A DNA stretch of 64,000 nt from Microbacterium sp. CBA3102 (GTDB lineage: Bacteria; Actinomycetota; Actinomycetes; Actinomycetales; Microbacteriaceae), in assembly GCF_007954505.1 (NCBI RefSeq), contig NZ_CP042412.1:1302001-1366000 (forward strand), written 5' to 3'. Below are positions 16,745 through 25,227 of the stretch, one piece after another. The first letter of the stretch is position 1. Each line of letters opens with the position of its first letter. Both the position numbers and the translations under genes were made by a program. The notes below the pieces were generated by a model. The model was given only the letters and a program-made list of their open reading frames with translations. It ran no database searches and had not been told where the DNA came from.

Positions 16745-18256
16745 ATGGTGACCGACGCGAACCCTGAACTCGGCGCCGGCATCGACCCGGACGACCTCGC
16801 CACGACGCTGCGCGTGCTCGCCGAACTGCACACGATCGACAACGAGCACCCGGACTTCGTCGCGGTGCGCCACGCGACCGCGGCCATGTTCAAGGCCGTC
16901 AAGCGCGTGCGTCGCAAGGAGATCCGCGACGCGATCGCCGAGGCCGACAAGGCCGTGGTCGCCCGCACCGCCACCGGTGCCCCCGACCGCATCGACGACG
17001 AGACCCGGGGTCACGACCTCGCCACCAGCGTCGTGGACGCCCCGATCGCGGGCGAGCTCCTCAAGCCGCGCAACTGCTACATCTGCAAGCAGCCGTACAC
17101 GCAGGTCGACGCGTTCTATCACCAGCTCTGCCCCGACTGCGCCCGCTTCAGCCACGGCAAGCGCAACGCCCGCACCGACCTCACCGGCAAGCGCGCCCTG
17201 CTCACGGGCGGCCGCGCCAAGATCGGCATGCACATCGCGCTTCGTCTGCTCCGAGACGGGGCGCACACCACGATCACGACGCGTTTCCCGCGCGACGCCG
17301 TGCGCCGGTTCTCCGCGCTGCCCGATTCCGCCGACTGGCTGCACCGTCTGAGGGTGGTGGGCATCGACCTGCGTGACCCGGCACAGGTCATCGGGCTCGC
17401 GGACTCGGTCGCCGCTCAGGGGCCGCTCGACATCCTGATCAACAACGCCGCCCAGACCGTACGGCGCTCGCCGGGGGCGTACTCGCTGCTCGCGGATGCC
17501 GAGCTGCAGCCGCTCCCCGACGGACCGCTGCCCGAGATGGAGACTTTCGGGCACACGGTCGATCCGCATCCGCAGGCGCTGCAGGCCTCGGTCGACTCGC
17601 ATCCGCTGCTGTCGGTGGCGGCGCTCGGCGGCACCGTCGCGGAGCAGGGTGGCCAGGCGCTCACGGCCGAAGACCTGGCTCGCCTCGCGATGGCCCCCGG
17701 GTCCTCCTCCCTCGAGAAGCACGCGGACGGCACCGCGATCGACGCCGGCGGGCTCGTGCCCGATGTGAACCGCGTCAACAGCTGGGTGCAGTCGATCGAG
17801 CAGGTCGACCCGCTCGAGATGCTCGAGGTGCAGCTCGCGAACACGACCGCCCCGTTCCTGCTGATCAGCCGGCTGCGGGCCTCCATGGCCGCCTCCGAGG
17901 CGCGCCGCACCTACGTCGTGAACGTCTCGGCGATGGAGGGGCAGTTCTCCCGTCGCTACAAGGGTCCCGGTCACCCGCACACGAACATGGCCAAGGCCGC
18001 ACTCAACATGCTCACCCGCACCAGCGCCGGCGAGATGCTCGAGAAGGACGGCATCCTGATGACCGCGGTCGACACGGGCTGGATCACCGATGAGCGCCCG
18101 CACTACACGAAGGTCCGGCTGGCGGAAGAGGGCTTCCACGCGCCGCTCGATCTGGTCGACGGTGCCGCACGCGTCTACGATCCGATCGTGCGCGGCGAGG
18201 CCGGGGAGGACATCCACGGCGTGTTCCTGAAGGACTACGAGCCCAGCCCCTGGTGA
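16745..18256 (+). CDS. SDR-type oxidoreductase with N-terminal zinc finger
   Basis: The 503-residue protein is unusual. An acidic helical N-terminal region (1-105) is followed by a four-Cys zinc finger (C111, C114, C129, C132; NCYICKQPYT then LCPDCARF). An SDR Rossmann domain then begins at LTGKRALLTGGRAKIGMHIA (147-166) and has the INNAAQTVRR motif. The active-site region reads VNVSAMEGQFSRRYKGPGHPHTN followed by MAKAALNML, so the usual Y-x3-K is stretched. The central part holds a long insertion (about 245-350). The start is the ATG at 16745. It is convergent with the SorC gene. It could be an oxidoreductase or an NAD-sensing regulator; function unknown. Confidence 0.75.
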   Translation: MVTDANPELGAGIDPDDLATTLRVLAELHTIDNEHPDFVAVRHATAAMFKAVKRVRRKEIRDAIAEADKAVVARTATGAPDRIDDETRGHDLATSVVDAPIAGELLKPRNCYICKQPYTQVDAFYHQLCPDCARFSHGKRNARTDLTGKRALLTGGRAKIGMHIALRLLRDGAHTTITTRFPRDAVRRFSALPDSADWLHRLRVVGIDLRDPAQVIGLADSVAAQGPLDILINNAAQTVRRSPGAYSLLADAELQPLPDGPLPEMETFGHTVDPHPQALQASVDSHPLLSVAALGGTVAEQGGQALTAEDLARLAMAPGSSSLEKHADGTAIDAGGLVPDVNRVNSWVQSIEQVDPLEMLEVQLANTTAPFLLISRLRASMAASEARRTYVVNVSAMEGQFSRRYKGPGHPHTNMAKAALNMLTRTSAGEMLEKDGILMTAVDTGWITDERPHYTKVRLAEEGFHAPLDLVDGAARVYDPIVRGEAGEDIHGVFLKDYEPSPW

Positions 18257-18265
18257 AGCCGCGGG

Positions 18266-19204
18266 TCAGAGCGCGTCGAGAGCGGCACGCGCCGTCCCTT
18301 CATCGGTGATCAGGGTGGTGACGAGTCCGGATCGCAGGGCGGCGAGCACGGCGCGCTGCTTGCCCGCACCCCCGCCGAGGGCGATGCGCGTCGGGGTGCG
18401 CTCCAGCTGCGCGGTGGTGATCCCGATCAGGCGTCGGTGGAGGCCGTCGACCTCGTTGCCGTCGGTGTCGAGCAGGGTCGTGCCCAGTTCGGCGACCACC
18501 CCTCGGCGCAGGAGAGGAGCGAGTTCGTCGAGTTCGTCGAGCTGGGAAGCCAGCAGTGAGCTGCCCGGCCAGCCACCGACCGTGAGCGCTGCCATGTCGA
18601 TGTGGTCGATGCGCGCCAGGGCCTGTTGCACGGCGGGCTCCCGGGTCACCGCCTCCCACGAGCGGGCACTCCGGGTGACGAACGAGGCGGGGAGGGCGAA
18701 CATCCTCCCCTTGGCGACGCCGCTGAGCTGACTGATCGCTTCGAGGTGCGTCCCCGCGTCGACCGAGGCGAAGCCGGTGAGCTGGACCACGTCGCAGGTG
18801 GCCACCTCCCGGATGCGGTCGCACGTGTCGAGGATCGTCCGCCCGGGGCCGAGACCCACGATGGCGTCTTCGCCGATGGTCTCGCTCAGGAAGCGTGCAC
18901 CGATGCTCGCGATCGTCGTGCGGGTGCGTGTCTCGTCGTTCGAGGGGGTGAGGGCCACGAACGCCGATTCGAGACCGTAGGCGCGGCTGAGTGCTTTCGA
19001 GAGCTCGGGGGCGATGGGCTCCGGCAGGCGGGTGCGGACCTCGACGAGACCGTCCTCGCGCGCTCGCCGGATCATCCGCCCCACGAGGAATCGCGAGATG
19101 CCGAGTTCTTCGGCGATCTCGATGGTCGATCGTCCGTGCTGGAGATTCTGGACGGCAGCGTACGCATACTGCACAGATTCGGTTGTTGAAAGAGTTGTGC
19201 ACAT
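18266..19204 (-). CDS. SorC/DeoR-type sugar-binding transcriptional regulator
   Basis: This 312-residue protein has an N-terminal helix-turn-helix (about 22-52; STIEIAEELGISRFLVGRMI) and a C-terminal sugar-phosphate-binding domain (IVGLGPGRTILDTCD, ALTVGGWPGSSLL, RIALGGGAGKQRAVLAAL). That is the SorC/CggR layout. It is divergent from the polyol transporter operon. A 16-bp near-palindrome overlaps its own start codon, so it probably controls both itself and the operon. The ligand is probably a phosphorylated or free polyol/sugar. Confidence 0.87.
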   Translation of the reverse strand: MCTTLSTTESVQYAYAAVQNLQHGRSTIEIAEELGISRFLVGRMIRRAREDGLVEVRTRLPEPIAPELSKALSRAYGLESAFVALTPSNDETRTRTTIASIGARFLSETIGEDAIVGLGPGRTILDTCDRIREVATCDVVQLTGFASVDAGTHLEAISQLSGVAKGRMFALPASFVTRSARSWEAVTREPAVQQALARIDHIDMAALTVGGWPGSSLLASQLDELDELAPLLRRGVVAELGTTLLDTDGNEVDGLHRRLIGITTAQLERTPTRIALGGGAGKQRAVLAALRSGLVTTLITDEGTARAALDAL

Positions 19205-19212
19205 ATGAGCAC
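19197..19212. promoter_or_regulatory. Candidate SorC operator
   Basis: GTGCACATATGAGCAC is a 16-bp inverted repeat (GTGCwCATATGwGCAC). It covers the start codon of the divergent SorC gene (19202-19204) and lies about 80 bases upstream of the binding-protein gene. Its position suits autorepression plus control of the transporter. Confidence 0.6.
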
Positions 19213-19292
19213 TCTAGTGACTCACATGAGGACATTCCCTGTACTCTCGAACGCAAGTCACACGGAACCCGTCGCAGTTCGAAGGAGTATCG

Positions 19293-20669
19293 ATGAACAA
19301 CAGCCGAAAGCGTGCGCGCGCCCACAGCATCACCGCCGCCGTCGTCGTCCTCACCACCGCCGGCCTCCTGGCCGGCTGCGCGCCGAGCGACAGCACGACG
19401 TCCTCGACCGACGTCTCGTCGTTCGACTGGAAGAACTACAGCGGCGAGAAGCTGAGCATCCTCATGAGCGAGCATCCCCTCTCCGACGCCGTCCTCGACC
19501 ACGTGTCCGACTTCGAGGAGAAGACCGGCATCGACGTCGACATCGAGACGCTGACCGAGTCCGACTACATGGTGAAGATCCTCACCGAGCTCCAGTCCGG
19601 CGCGGCCGGCTACGACGTCTTCATGACGTCCCAGCCGATGAACTACCAGTACGCCGCGGCCGGCTGGATGGAAGACCTGCAGCCGTGGGTCGACGACGAC
19701 ACGCAGACAGCTCCGGACTACGACTTCGACGACTTCTTCCCCTCGCTCATCGAAGCGGAGCGGTGGGACACCACGGAGTTCGACGGTGCGGGCGAAGGAG
19801 GTCTCTGGGCGATTCCCGCGAACGAGGAAGGCTACGCCCTCTTCTATCGAAAGGACATCCTCGAGGCCAACGGCGTCGCGGTGCCACAGACGATCGACGA
19901 GCTCATCGCCGCCGCGCAGAAGCTCGACGGCACCGAATTCGACGGCAAGACCATCTCCGGGTTCGTCAGTCGCGGCGACAAGACCTACCCCACCCTGAAC
20001 CCGTTCTCCACGTTCGCCGGGGCCTACGGCGTCCAGGACATCACCGACGGCAAAGCCACCGTGAACTCGAAGGCGGGCAACGCGGCCGTCACCAAGTGGA
20101 TCGAACTCATGCGCACCGCGCCGGACGCGGCGAGCACCTACACGTGGTACGAGGCGCAGCAGGACTTCCTCGCCGGGAACTCCGCGTTCTACATCGACGC
20201 CGACCACATGGCCCCCGACTTCGAGAAGGAGGGCAGCGGGATCGCGGGCAAGGTCGGCTACGCGCTGCCGCCCGAGGGGCCGAAGGGGCGTTCGTCGAGC
20301 ATGTGGGTCTGGTCGCTCGGCATGAACGCGGCGTCCACGCACAAGGGCGCTGCCTGGCAGTTCATCCAGTGGGTGACGTCGAAGGAGCTACTGACGGATT
20401 CCATCGCGAACGGCAACCTCAACCCGACGCGCGTCTCCGTCGCCGAGAGCCCTGAACTCTCGGCCGCGACCGAAGGCTGGGGGGACTACAACGAGGTCTG
20501 GAAGAAGACCCTGACCGACTATGCGGAGTGGCCGTACGCGCCGTCTGCGAGCTGGACGACGGTCGGCGACATCTGGGCGACCGCGATCCAGTCGGCGCTG
20601 CTCGACAAGGCATCTGTGAAAGACGCTCTGGATGACGCGGCAACGAAGATCGACGCGGCGATCGAGTGA
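19293..20669 (+). CDS. Polyol/sugar ABC transporter substrate-binding lipoprotein
   Basis: The 458-residue precursor has a basic N-terminus, a hydrophobic helix and the lipobox LLAGC at about residue 29. The mature part is a family-1 solute-binding protein (LSILMSEHPLSDAVLDHVSD; GGLWAIPANEEGYALFYRKD; SSSMWVWSLGMNAASTHKGA). A GAAGGAG site lies before the ATG. Downstream permeases and a zinc dehydrogenase of the sorbitol/xylitol type suggest a polyol ligand such as sorbitol, mannitol or xylitol. That is inference from neighbours. Confidence 0.88.
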   Translation: MNNSRKRARAHSITAAVVVLTTAGLLAGCAPSDSTTSSTDVSSFDWKNYSGEKLSILMSEHPLSDAVLDHVSDFEEKTGIDVDIETLTESDYMVKILTELQSGAAGYDVFMTSQPMNYQYAAAGWMEDLQPWVDDDTQTAPDYDFDDFFPSLIEAERWDTTEFDGAGEGGLWAIPANEEGYALFYRKDILEANGVAVPQTIDELIAAAQKLDGTEFDGKTISGFVSRGDKTYPTLNPFSTFAGAYGVQDITDGKATVNSKAGNAAVTKWIELMRTAPDAASTYTWYEAQQDFLAGNSAFYIDADHMAPDFEKEGSGIAGKVGYALPPEGPKGRSSSMWVWSLGMNAASTHKGAAWQFIQWVTSKELLTDSIANGNLNPTRVSVAESPELSAATEGWGDYNEVWKKTLTDYAEWPYAPSASWTTVGDIWATAIQSALLDKASVKDALDDAATKIDAAIE

Positions 20670-20711
20670 CCTCGGCGGACCGGAGATGACGATCGGAGTG
20701 GACAGAGAGTC

Positions 20712-21569
20712 ATGAAGCCCAAACCTCATTTGCCGTACCTGCTCGTCCTGCCGGCACTCGCTGTTCTCGTGGCGGTGCTCTACCCCTTCCTCACCGGTGT
20801 CTGGTGGTCGTTCACGTCCTACCGACTGAACCGGGGTGCGCCGACATTCAACGGTGGCGCGAACTACCTCAATCTGTTCGTCACCGGGGAGGGGCTGCAC
20901 GCGATCGGCATCACGCTGCTGTACGCCGTCGTCGTCGTGAGCGTGGAGTGCGTTCTCGGCATCGGACTCGCGATGCTGCTGAACTACGGTCCGTACGGCA
21001 GCACGTTCCGCCTGCTGATCGTCCTGCCGCTCCTGCTGCCCCCGGTGATCGCCGCGCTGATGTGGAAGGTGATGCTGACCGAGAACGGTGTCGTGAACTG
21101 GCTTCTCGAAGCCGTCGGCCAGCCCGGACTGCTCTGGCTCAACGGCCTCGACAGCGCCCTGTGGTCGGTGATGATCATCGACATCTGGATCTTCACCCCG
21201 TTCGTCGTGCTCCTCGCACAGGCCGGCCTCCGCAGCGTTCCGCAGGAGCTTCGCGAGGCCTCAGCGGTCGACGGTGCGGGTCCGGTCCGGAACTTCTTCT
21301 CCATCACGCTGCCGATGCTGGTGCCCGTGCTCATCGTGATCATCGCGTTCCGCGGCATCGACTCCTTGAAGATGTTCGACATCATCTACACGACGACCAA
21401 GGGCGGGCCCGTGGACGCGACGACCAACCTCCATGTGCTCGCCTACCTGGACGGCATCCGCAACATGAACTTCGGCGCGGCGATGGCGGCCCTCGTGGTG
21501 CTGTGGGTGCTGTGCAACCTGCTGTCGTCCGTGCTGCTCCGGGCGCGTCGGGCGGAGGCGGGAGCATGA
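20712..21569 (+). CDS. Polyol/sugar ABC transporter permease, MalF type
   Basis: The 285-residue permease has six membrane helices and the EAA motif REASAVDGAGPVRNFFSITL. The start ATG is 42 bases after the binding-protein stop, and its end overlaps the next permease start by four bases. It belongs to the SorC-linked operon. Confidence 0.9.
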   Translation: MKPKPHLPYLLVLPALAVLVAVLYPFLTGVWWSFTSYRLNRGAPTFNGGANYLNLFVTGEGLHAIGITLLYAVVVVSVECVLGIGLAMLLNYGPYGSTFRLLIVLPLLLPPVIAALMWKVMLTENGVVNWLLEAVGQPGLLWLNGLDSALWSVMIIDIWIFTPFVVLLAQAGLRSVPQELREASAVDGAGPVRNFFSITLPMLVPVLIVIIAFRGIDSLKMFDIIYTTTKGGPVDATTNLHVLAYLDGIRNMNFGAAMAALVVLWVLCNLLSSVLLRARRAEAGA

Positions 21570-22429
21570 ACGTCTCTCCGAGCGGTTCCGTCGCCCGGTC
21601 CCGTCGTCGCAAGAAGCTCCTGCGGCACGGTGCGGTGATCGCGTCGCTGAGCGTGTGGAGCGTCTTCGCGCTCGCGCCCCTCGTGTGGATCGTGATGATG
21701 TCGTTTAAGAAGGCCGAAGACATCGTCGCCTACCCGCCCACCTTCGTCTTCACTCCGACGTTGACGAACTACGTCGAGGTGCTGAGCAGTGCGAAGTTCA
21801 TGGCCCCGTTCGTGAACTCGCTCATCGTGACGGTGGGGTCGCTGCTCGTGACGGTCGTGATCGGCCTTCCGACCGCGTACGCACTCGCGCGCTTCTCGTT
21901 CCGGGGACGCGAGAACATCGCGTTCGGGATCCTGTCCCTGCGATTCGCTCCCGAATTGCTGATCATCCTGCCGCTGTATCTGCTGTTCCAGAAGACGGGC
22001 CTGTACGACTCTCATCTGGGGTTGATCCTGGCGTATCAACTCGTCACGCTGCCCATGCTGGTGTGGATGCTCCGCTCCTTCATCGAGGATCTGCCCGGCG
22101 AGCTGGAAGAAGCGGTGGCCATGGATGGGGGCACGCGCTGGACCGCTTTCCGTCACGTGCTCCTGCGACTGATCGCACCGGGCCTCGGCGCGAGTCTGAT
22201 GCTCTCTTTCGTCTGGGCGTGGAACAGCTACACGCTGCCGCTGGTGCTGGCGGGGAAGAACACGCAGGTCATCACGACCGGGATCCAGCAGTACATCTCC
22301 GCGCAATCCATCGACTGGGGACCCATGGCAGCGGCCACGGTCGTCTCCCTCATCCCCGGGATTCTCTTCGCGGTGTTCTCACTGCGCTGGATCGTCGGCG
22401 GTCTCACCGCCGGCACTGTCAAAGGCTGA
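21566..22429 (+). CDS. Polyol/sugar ABC transporter permease, MalG type
   Basis: The 287-residue partner permease starts MNVSPSGSVARSRRRKKLLR at the ATGA overlap. It has six membrane helices, with the EAA loop EEAVAMDGGTRWTAFRHVLL. As in operon 1, no ATPase gene accompanies the permeases, so a shared MsiK-like ATPase elsewhere in the genome is presumed. Confidence 0.9.
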   Translation: MNVSPSGSVARSRRRKKLLRHGAVIASLSVWSVFALAPLVWIVMMSFKKAEDIVAYPPTFVFTPTLTNYVEVLSSAKFMAPFVNSLIVTVGSLLVTVVIGLPTAYALARFSFRGRENIAFGILSLRFAPELLIILPLYLLFQKTGLYDSHLGLILAYQLVTLPMLVWMLRSFIEDLPGELEEAVAMDGGTRWTAFRHVLLRLIAPGLGASLMLSFVWAWNSYTLPLVLAGKNTQVITTGIQQYISAQSIDWGPMAAATVVSLIPGILFAVFSLRWIVGGLTAGTVKG

Positions 22430-22457
22430 AAGCCCGCACGACCGAAAGGTGCCACCC

Positions 22458-23513
22458 ATGTCCGTTCCTTCCACCATGTACGCCAGCGTGCTCACCGGGC
22501 CGAAGCGCGTAGAGCTCGAGAGTCGCCCGGTCCCCTCCCCGGGTGCGGGCGGCGTCCTCATCAAGGTCACCGCGGTCGGCGTCTGCGGCTCGGACACCCA
22601 CTTCTTCGAATCGGGTGCCGTCGGAGACATCGTCGTCCGGGACCATGTCGTGCTCGGGCACGAGACCGCGGGGGAGATCGTCGCCGTGGGTGCGGGCGTC
22701 GATGCGAGCCGCGTGGGGACGCGGGTCGCTGTGGAGCCGCAGACGCCGTGTCGCGCCTGCCGCTTCTGCAAGCGCGGCGCCTATCACCTGTGCCCGAGCA
22801 TCCGCTTCTTCGGCGCCTGGCCGGTCGACGGCTCCTTCGCGGAGTTCGTGATCGTCGACGCCGACTTCGCGCACGAGATCCCCTCGGCCATGACCGACGA
22901 GCAGGCCGCGCTCGCCGAACCCGTCTCGGTGGCGATCCACGCGGCCCGTCGTGCAGGTGTCACGGCGGGCGCGAGGGTGCTCATCACCGGCGCCGGCCCG
23001 ATCGGGGTCCTGACCGCGCAGGTCGCGAAGGCGTTCGGTGCCGTCGAGGTCGTCATCAGCGATCCGATTGCGAAACGGCGGGACTTCGCCCGCGCACGAG
23101 GGGCGGACGAGGTCATCGACTCCGCGGGCGACGGGCTCGCTCGCTTCGACCAGTACTTCGACATCTACATCGATGCATCGGGCAGCGCCCAGGCGATCCG
23201 TGCCGCGCTGCCGACGATCGTCCGTGGAGGCATCGCGGTCCTCGTCGGCATGGGTGGTAATCAGCTCGACGTTCCTGTCGCGATGCTGCAGCACCGAGAG
23301 ATCACGCTCACCGGTACCTTCCGGTACGTCAACACATGGCCGACGGCGATCGACCTGATCTCCCGTGGCATCGTCGACACCTCGGGGATCGTGACCGGAC
23401 GATACGGCTTGGACGGCGTCGAGGATGCACTGATGAAGGCGAAGACGGATCCGGAAGCGATCAAGACCATGATCATCCCCGCTCTCACCGTCTCCGACGC
23501 CCGGACGGGCTGA
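22458..23513 (+). CDS. Zinc-dependent medium-chain alcohol dehydrogenase (sorbitol/xylitol type)
   Basis: The 351-residue enzyme has the catalytic zinc ligands C in GVCGSDTHFF and H-E in LGHETAGEI. Its structural-zinc Cys cluster is CRACRFCKRGAYHLC. The Rossmann motif is GAGPIGVLTAQ, with VISDP at the NAD-binding strand end. This pattern fits sorbitol, xylitol or threonine-type dehydrogenases (PDH subfamily). The ATG at 22458 is preceded by GAAAGG; a GTG at 22449 is less likely. It is the last gene of the SorC-linked operon and would oxidise the imported polyol to a ketose. Confidence 0.88.
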   Translation: MSVPSTMYASVLTGPKRVELESRPVPSPGAGGVLIKVTAVGVCGSDTHFFESGAVGDIVVRDHVVLGHETAGEIVAVGAGVDASRVGTRVAVEPQTPCRACRFCKRGAYHLCPSIRFFGAWPVDGSFAEFVIVDADFAHEIPSAMTDEQAALAEPVSVAIHAARRAGVTAGARVLITGAGPIGVLTAQVAKAFGAVEVVISDPIAKRRDFARARGADEVIDSAGDGLARFDQYFDIYIDASGSAQAIRAALPTIVRGGIAVLVGMGGNQLDVPVAMLQHREITLTGTFRYVNTWPTAIDLISRGIVDTSGIVTGRYGLDGVEDALMKAKTDPEAIKTMIIPALTVSDARTG

Positions 23514-23558
23514 GCGACAGCGAGGAGCGACGCCCTCGCCGGGGTGGCGGATACGAAT

Positions 23559-23897
23559 TCAGTGGGCGCGAGTGGCGAGGTTCGCGGAGGCCCATCGGCC
23601 GAGCTGGTCCAGGATCGGCAGGAGCCCCTCGCCACTTGGCGTGAGCGCATAGGAGACGGTGATCGGCGGGCCCGCGTCGACCGTGCGCGCGATGAGTCCG
23701 GCATCGGAGAGTTCAGCGAGCCGATCGGAGAGCACGGTGTCGCTGATGCCGGCGACGGCGCGGCGCAGGGCGACGAACGTGGACGGCCCACCGCCGAGTG
23801 ACGACACGATCATGCCGTTCCACCTTTTCCCGAGCACGCTGAACGCCAGTGTGACGGCGACGTCGCACACCTGACGTTCTTCGTCGACCTCGGCCAT
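23559..23897 (-). CDS. HxlR-family transcriptional regulator
   Basis: The 112-residue winged-helix protein matches HxlR: a C near the N-terminus (RQVCDVAVTLAF), VLGKRWNGMIVSSLGGGPSTF, and SDTVLSDRLAELSDAGLIAR. Many HxlR proteins sense electrophiles or quinones through that N-terminal Cys. It is divergent from an azoreductase gene, which it most likely represses through the inverted repeat between them. Confidence 0.87.
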   Translation of the reverse strand: MAEVDEERQVCDVAVTLAFSVLGKRWNGMIVSSLGGGPSTFVALRRAVAGISDTVLSDRLAELSDAGLIARTVDAGPPITVSYALTPSGEGLLPILDQLGRWASANLATRAH

Positions 23898-23929
23898 TCC
23901 CCCATCCTACCCGTGCTACGTTAAGCAGT

Positions 23930-23952
23930 GTCGCTAAGAAAAACATAGCGAC
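23930..23952. promoter_or_regulatory. Candidate HxlR operator
   Basis: GTCGCTA (23930-23936) and TAGCGAC (23946-23952) form a perfect 7-bp inverted repeat with a 9-base A-rich spacer. It lies between the divergent HxlR (starts 23897) and azoreductase (starts 23974) genes. HxlR sites typically have this layout. Confidence 0.65.
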
Positions 23953-23973
23953 TACGAAAACGAGAGGTAGGCC

Positions 23974-24630
23974 ATGTCCCTGTTCCGCCTGGATGCCAGC
24001 ATCCTTCCCACGTCGTCCGCCAGCCGGGCGCTCGCCGACCTCGTCGAGGCCGAGTGGACCGCGTCCCACCCCGACTCGATCGTCACCCGCCGCGACCTGG
24101 CAAGTGACCCGGTGCCGGCGACCGCGTGGGCGGACGCCGTGACCGGTGGATTCGTCGACGAGGCGCAGCGCACCCCCGCGCAGCGCGACGCCCGCGCGCT
24201 CGCTTCGACATTCGCCGACGAGTTGATCGGTGCAGACGCGCTTCTGTTCGCGGTGCCGCTGTACAACTACGGCGTCTCGCAGCACTTCAAGACGTGGTTC
24301 GACCTGTCCTACACCGATTCACGCATCGACCCGACCGGCACCGCGCTCAACGGCAAGCCTGCGACGCTCGTCACCGTGCTCGGCGGCAACTACTCGCCCG
24401 GCTCGCCGAAGGAGGGCTGGGACCACTCCACCGGCTGGCTGCGCCGCGTGCTCGAAGACGCCTGGGGCCTCGATCTGCGCGTGGTGCAGCGTCCGTTCAC
24501 GCTGGTCGGCGTGAATCCGGCGCTCGACGCCTTCGCTGACACTGCGCGCGAGCTCAAGGAGAACGCCGAGTCCGACGCCCGCATCTACGGACGCGAGCTC
24601 GCCGCGACGCGCGACCCTCGCGTGGCCTGA
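23974..24630 (+). CDS. FMN-dependent NADH-azoreductase / quinone reductase
   Basis: The 218-residue flavodoxin-fold protein has the phosphate-binding start RLDASILPTSSASRALADLV. Also present are FAVPLYNYGVSQHFKTWFDL, the FMN/isoalloxazine contact typical of AcpD/AzoR, and TVLGGNYSPGSPKEGWDHST. The family reduces quinones and azo compounds by two electrons. Control by the adjacent HxlR regulator fits a quinone or electrophile stress role. Confidence 0.87.
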   Translation: MSLFRLDASILPTSSASRALADLVEAEWTASHPDSIVTRRDLASDPVPATAWADAVTGGFVDEAQRTPAQRDARALASTFADELIGADALLFAVPLYNYGVSQHFKTWFDLSYTDSRIDPTGTALNGKPATLVTVLGGNYSPGSPKEGWDHSTGWLRRVLEDAWGLDLRVVQRPFTLVGVNPALDAFADTARELKENAESDARIYGRELAATRDPRVA

Positions 24631-24699
24631 GCCGAGCGGTCTTCAATGCCATGGAGGCAGATTCCATTGAACGGGCGCGATTGGCAATTGAAGAAAGAA

Positions 24700-24762
24700 A
24701 GTGCGAAGACCTTCGTGGGATACGTCTGTCCTACCCGTCTCGATCACGAGGGTCTTCACACT
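24700..24762. repeat. Imperfect 18-bp hairpin between convergent genes
   Basis: AGTGCGAAGACCTTCGTG (24700-24717) pairs with CACGAGGGTCTTCACACT (24745-24762) at 16 of 18 positions, with a 27-base loop. It lies between the azoreductase end (24630) and the small secreted protein end (24786). The surrounding 24640-24790 stretch is AT-richer than its neighbours. An open frame across it (24651-24851) looks accidental. Confidence 0.6.
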
Positions 24763-24785
24763 TTGTGATGTCTTTCGGAGGCGGA

Positions 24786-25073
24786 TTAGCTCACAGAAAT
24801 TTCATACGGGAAGCCTGCATCGCACGCCTTAAAAGTGACCTTGCCGCCTGACGCGCCAAAGGGAATCGTCTTCTTGTTGACCGTGTTCCAGAGGTCGGTC
24901 GAACACTTCCATTTGATGGTCGTCTGGCCCACGCATGTAGCGGTGAGGCTGCCGTTGCTGTGTGTGATCTTCGAACAGGTTCCCGCGTAGGCGGGGGATC
25001 CGCCTCCCACGAGGAGTCCGAGCGCGAGTGCGACACCAGCGCTAATACCGAGGATCTTCTTAGACTTTTTCAT
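24786..25073 (-). CDS. Small secreted cysteine-containing protein
   Basis: The 95-residue precursor starts MKKSKKILGISAGVALALGL and has a signal peptide with a likely AYA cleavage site near residue 29. The mature domain of about 66 residues has four Cys (GTCSK, TATCV, WKCST, FKACD), enough for two disulfides. It contains TTIKWKCSTDLWNTVNKKTI. GGAGAA lies before the ATG, which supports this start over the longer frame to 25220. Codon use and GC are lower than in neighbours, suggesting recent gain. I recognise no family; a small secreted effector or inhibitor is possible. Confidence 0.65.
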   Translation of the reverse strand: MKKSKKILGISAGVALALGLLVGGGSPAYAGTCSKITHSNGSLTATCVGQTTIKWKCSTDLWNTVNKKTIPFGASGGKVTFKACDAGFPYEISVS

Positions 25074-25227
25074 TGCATTCTCCGGTCTTCTTCGTTGCGC
25101 GGCCCTTCTTAGTTCTCCCCGGACCGCGGTCACAATATACACAGCGGCGGAACTGAGGGCGGACCGACATCCGGTCGTCTTGCAGATTCTCGCCCGCTGG
25201 ATGGGGCGATACAGCGCCAATGAATAG

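Noticed and set aside
24651..24851. 66-codon plus-strand frame
   Set aside because: It crosses the hairpin and the 3' end of the opposite gene, with no ribosome site or domain.
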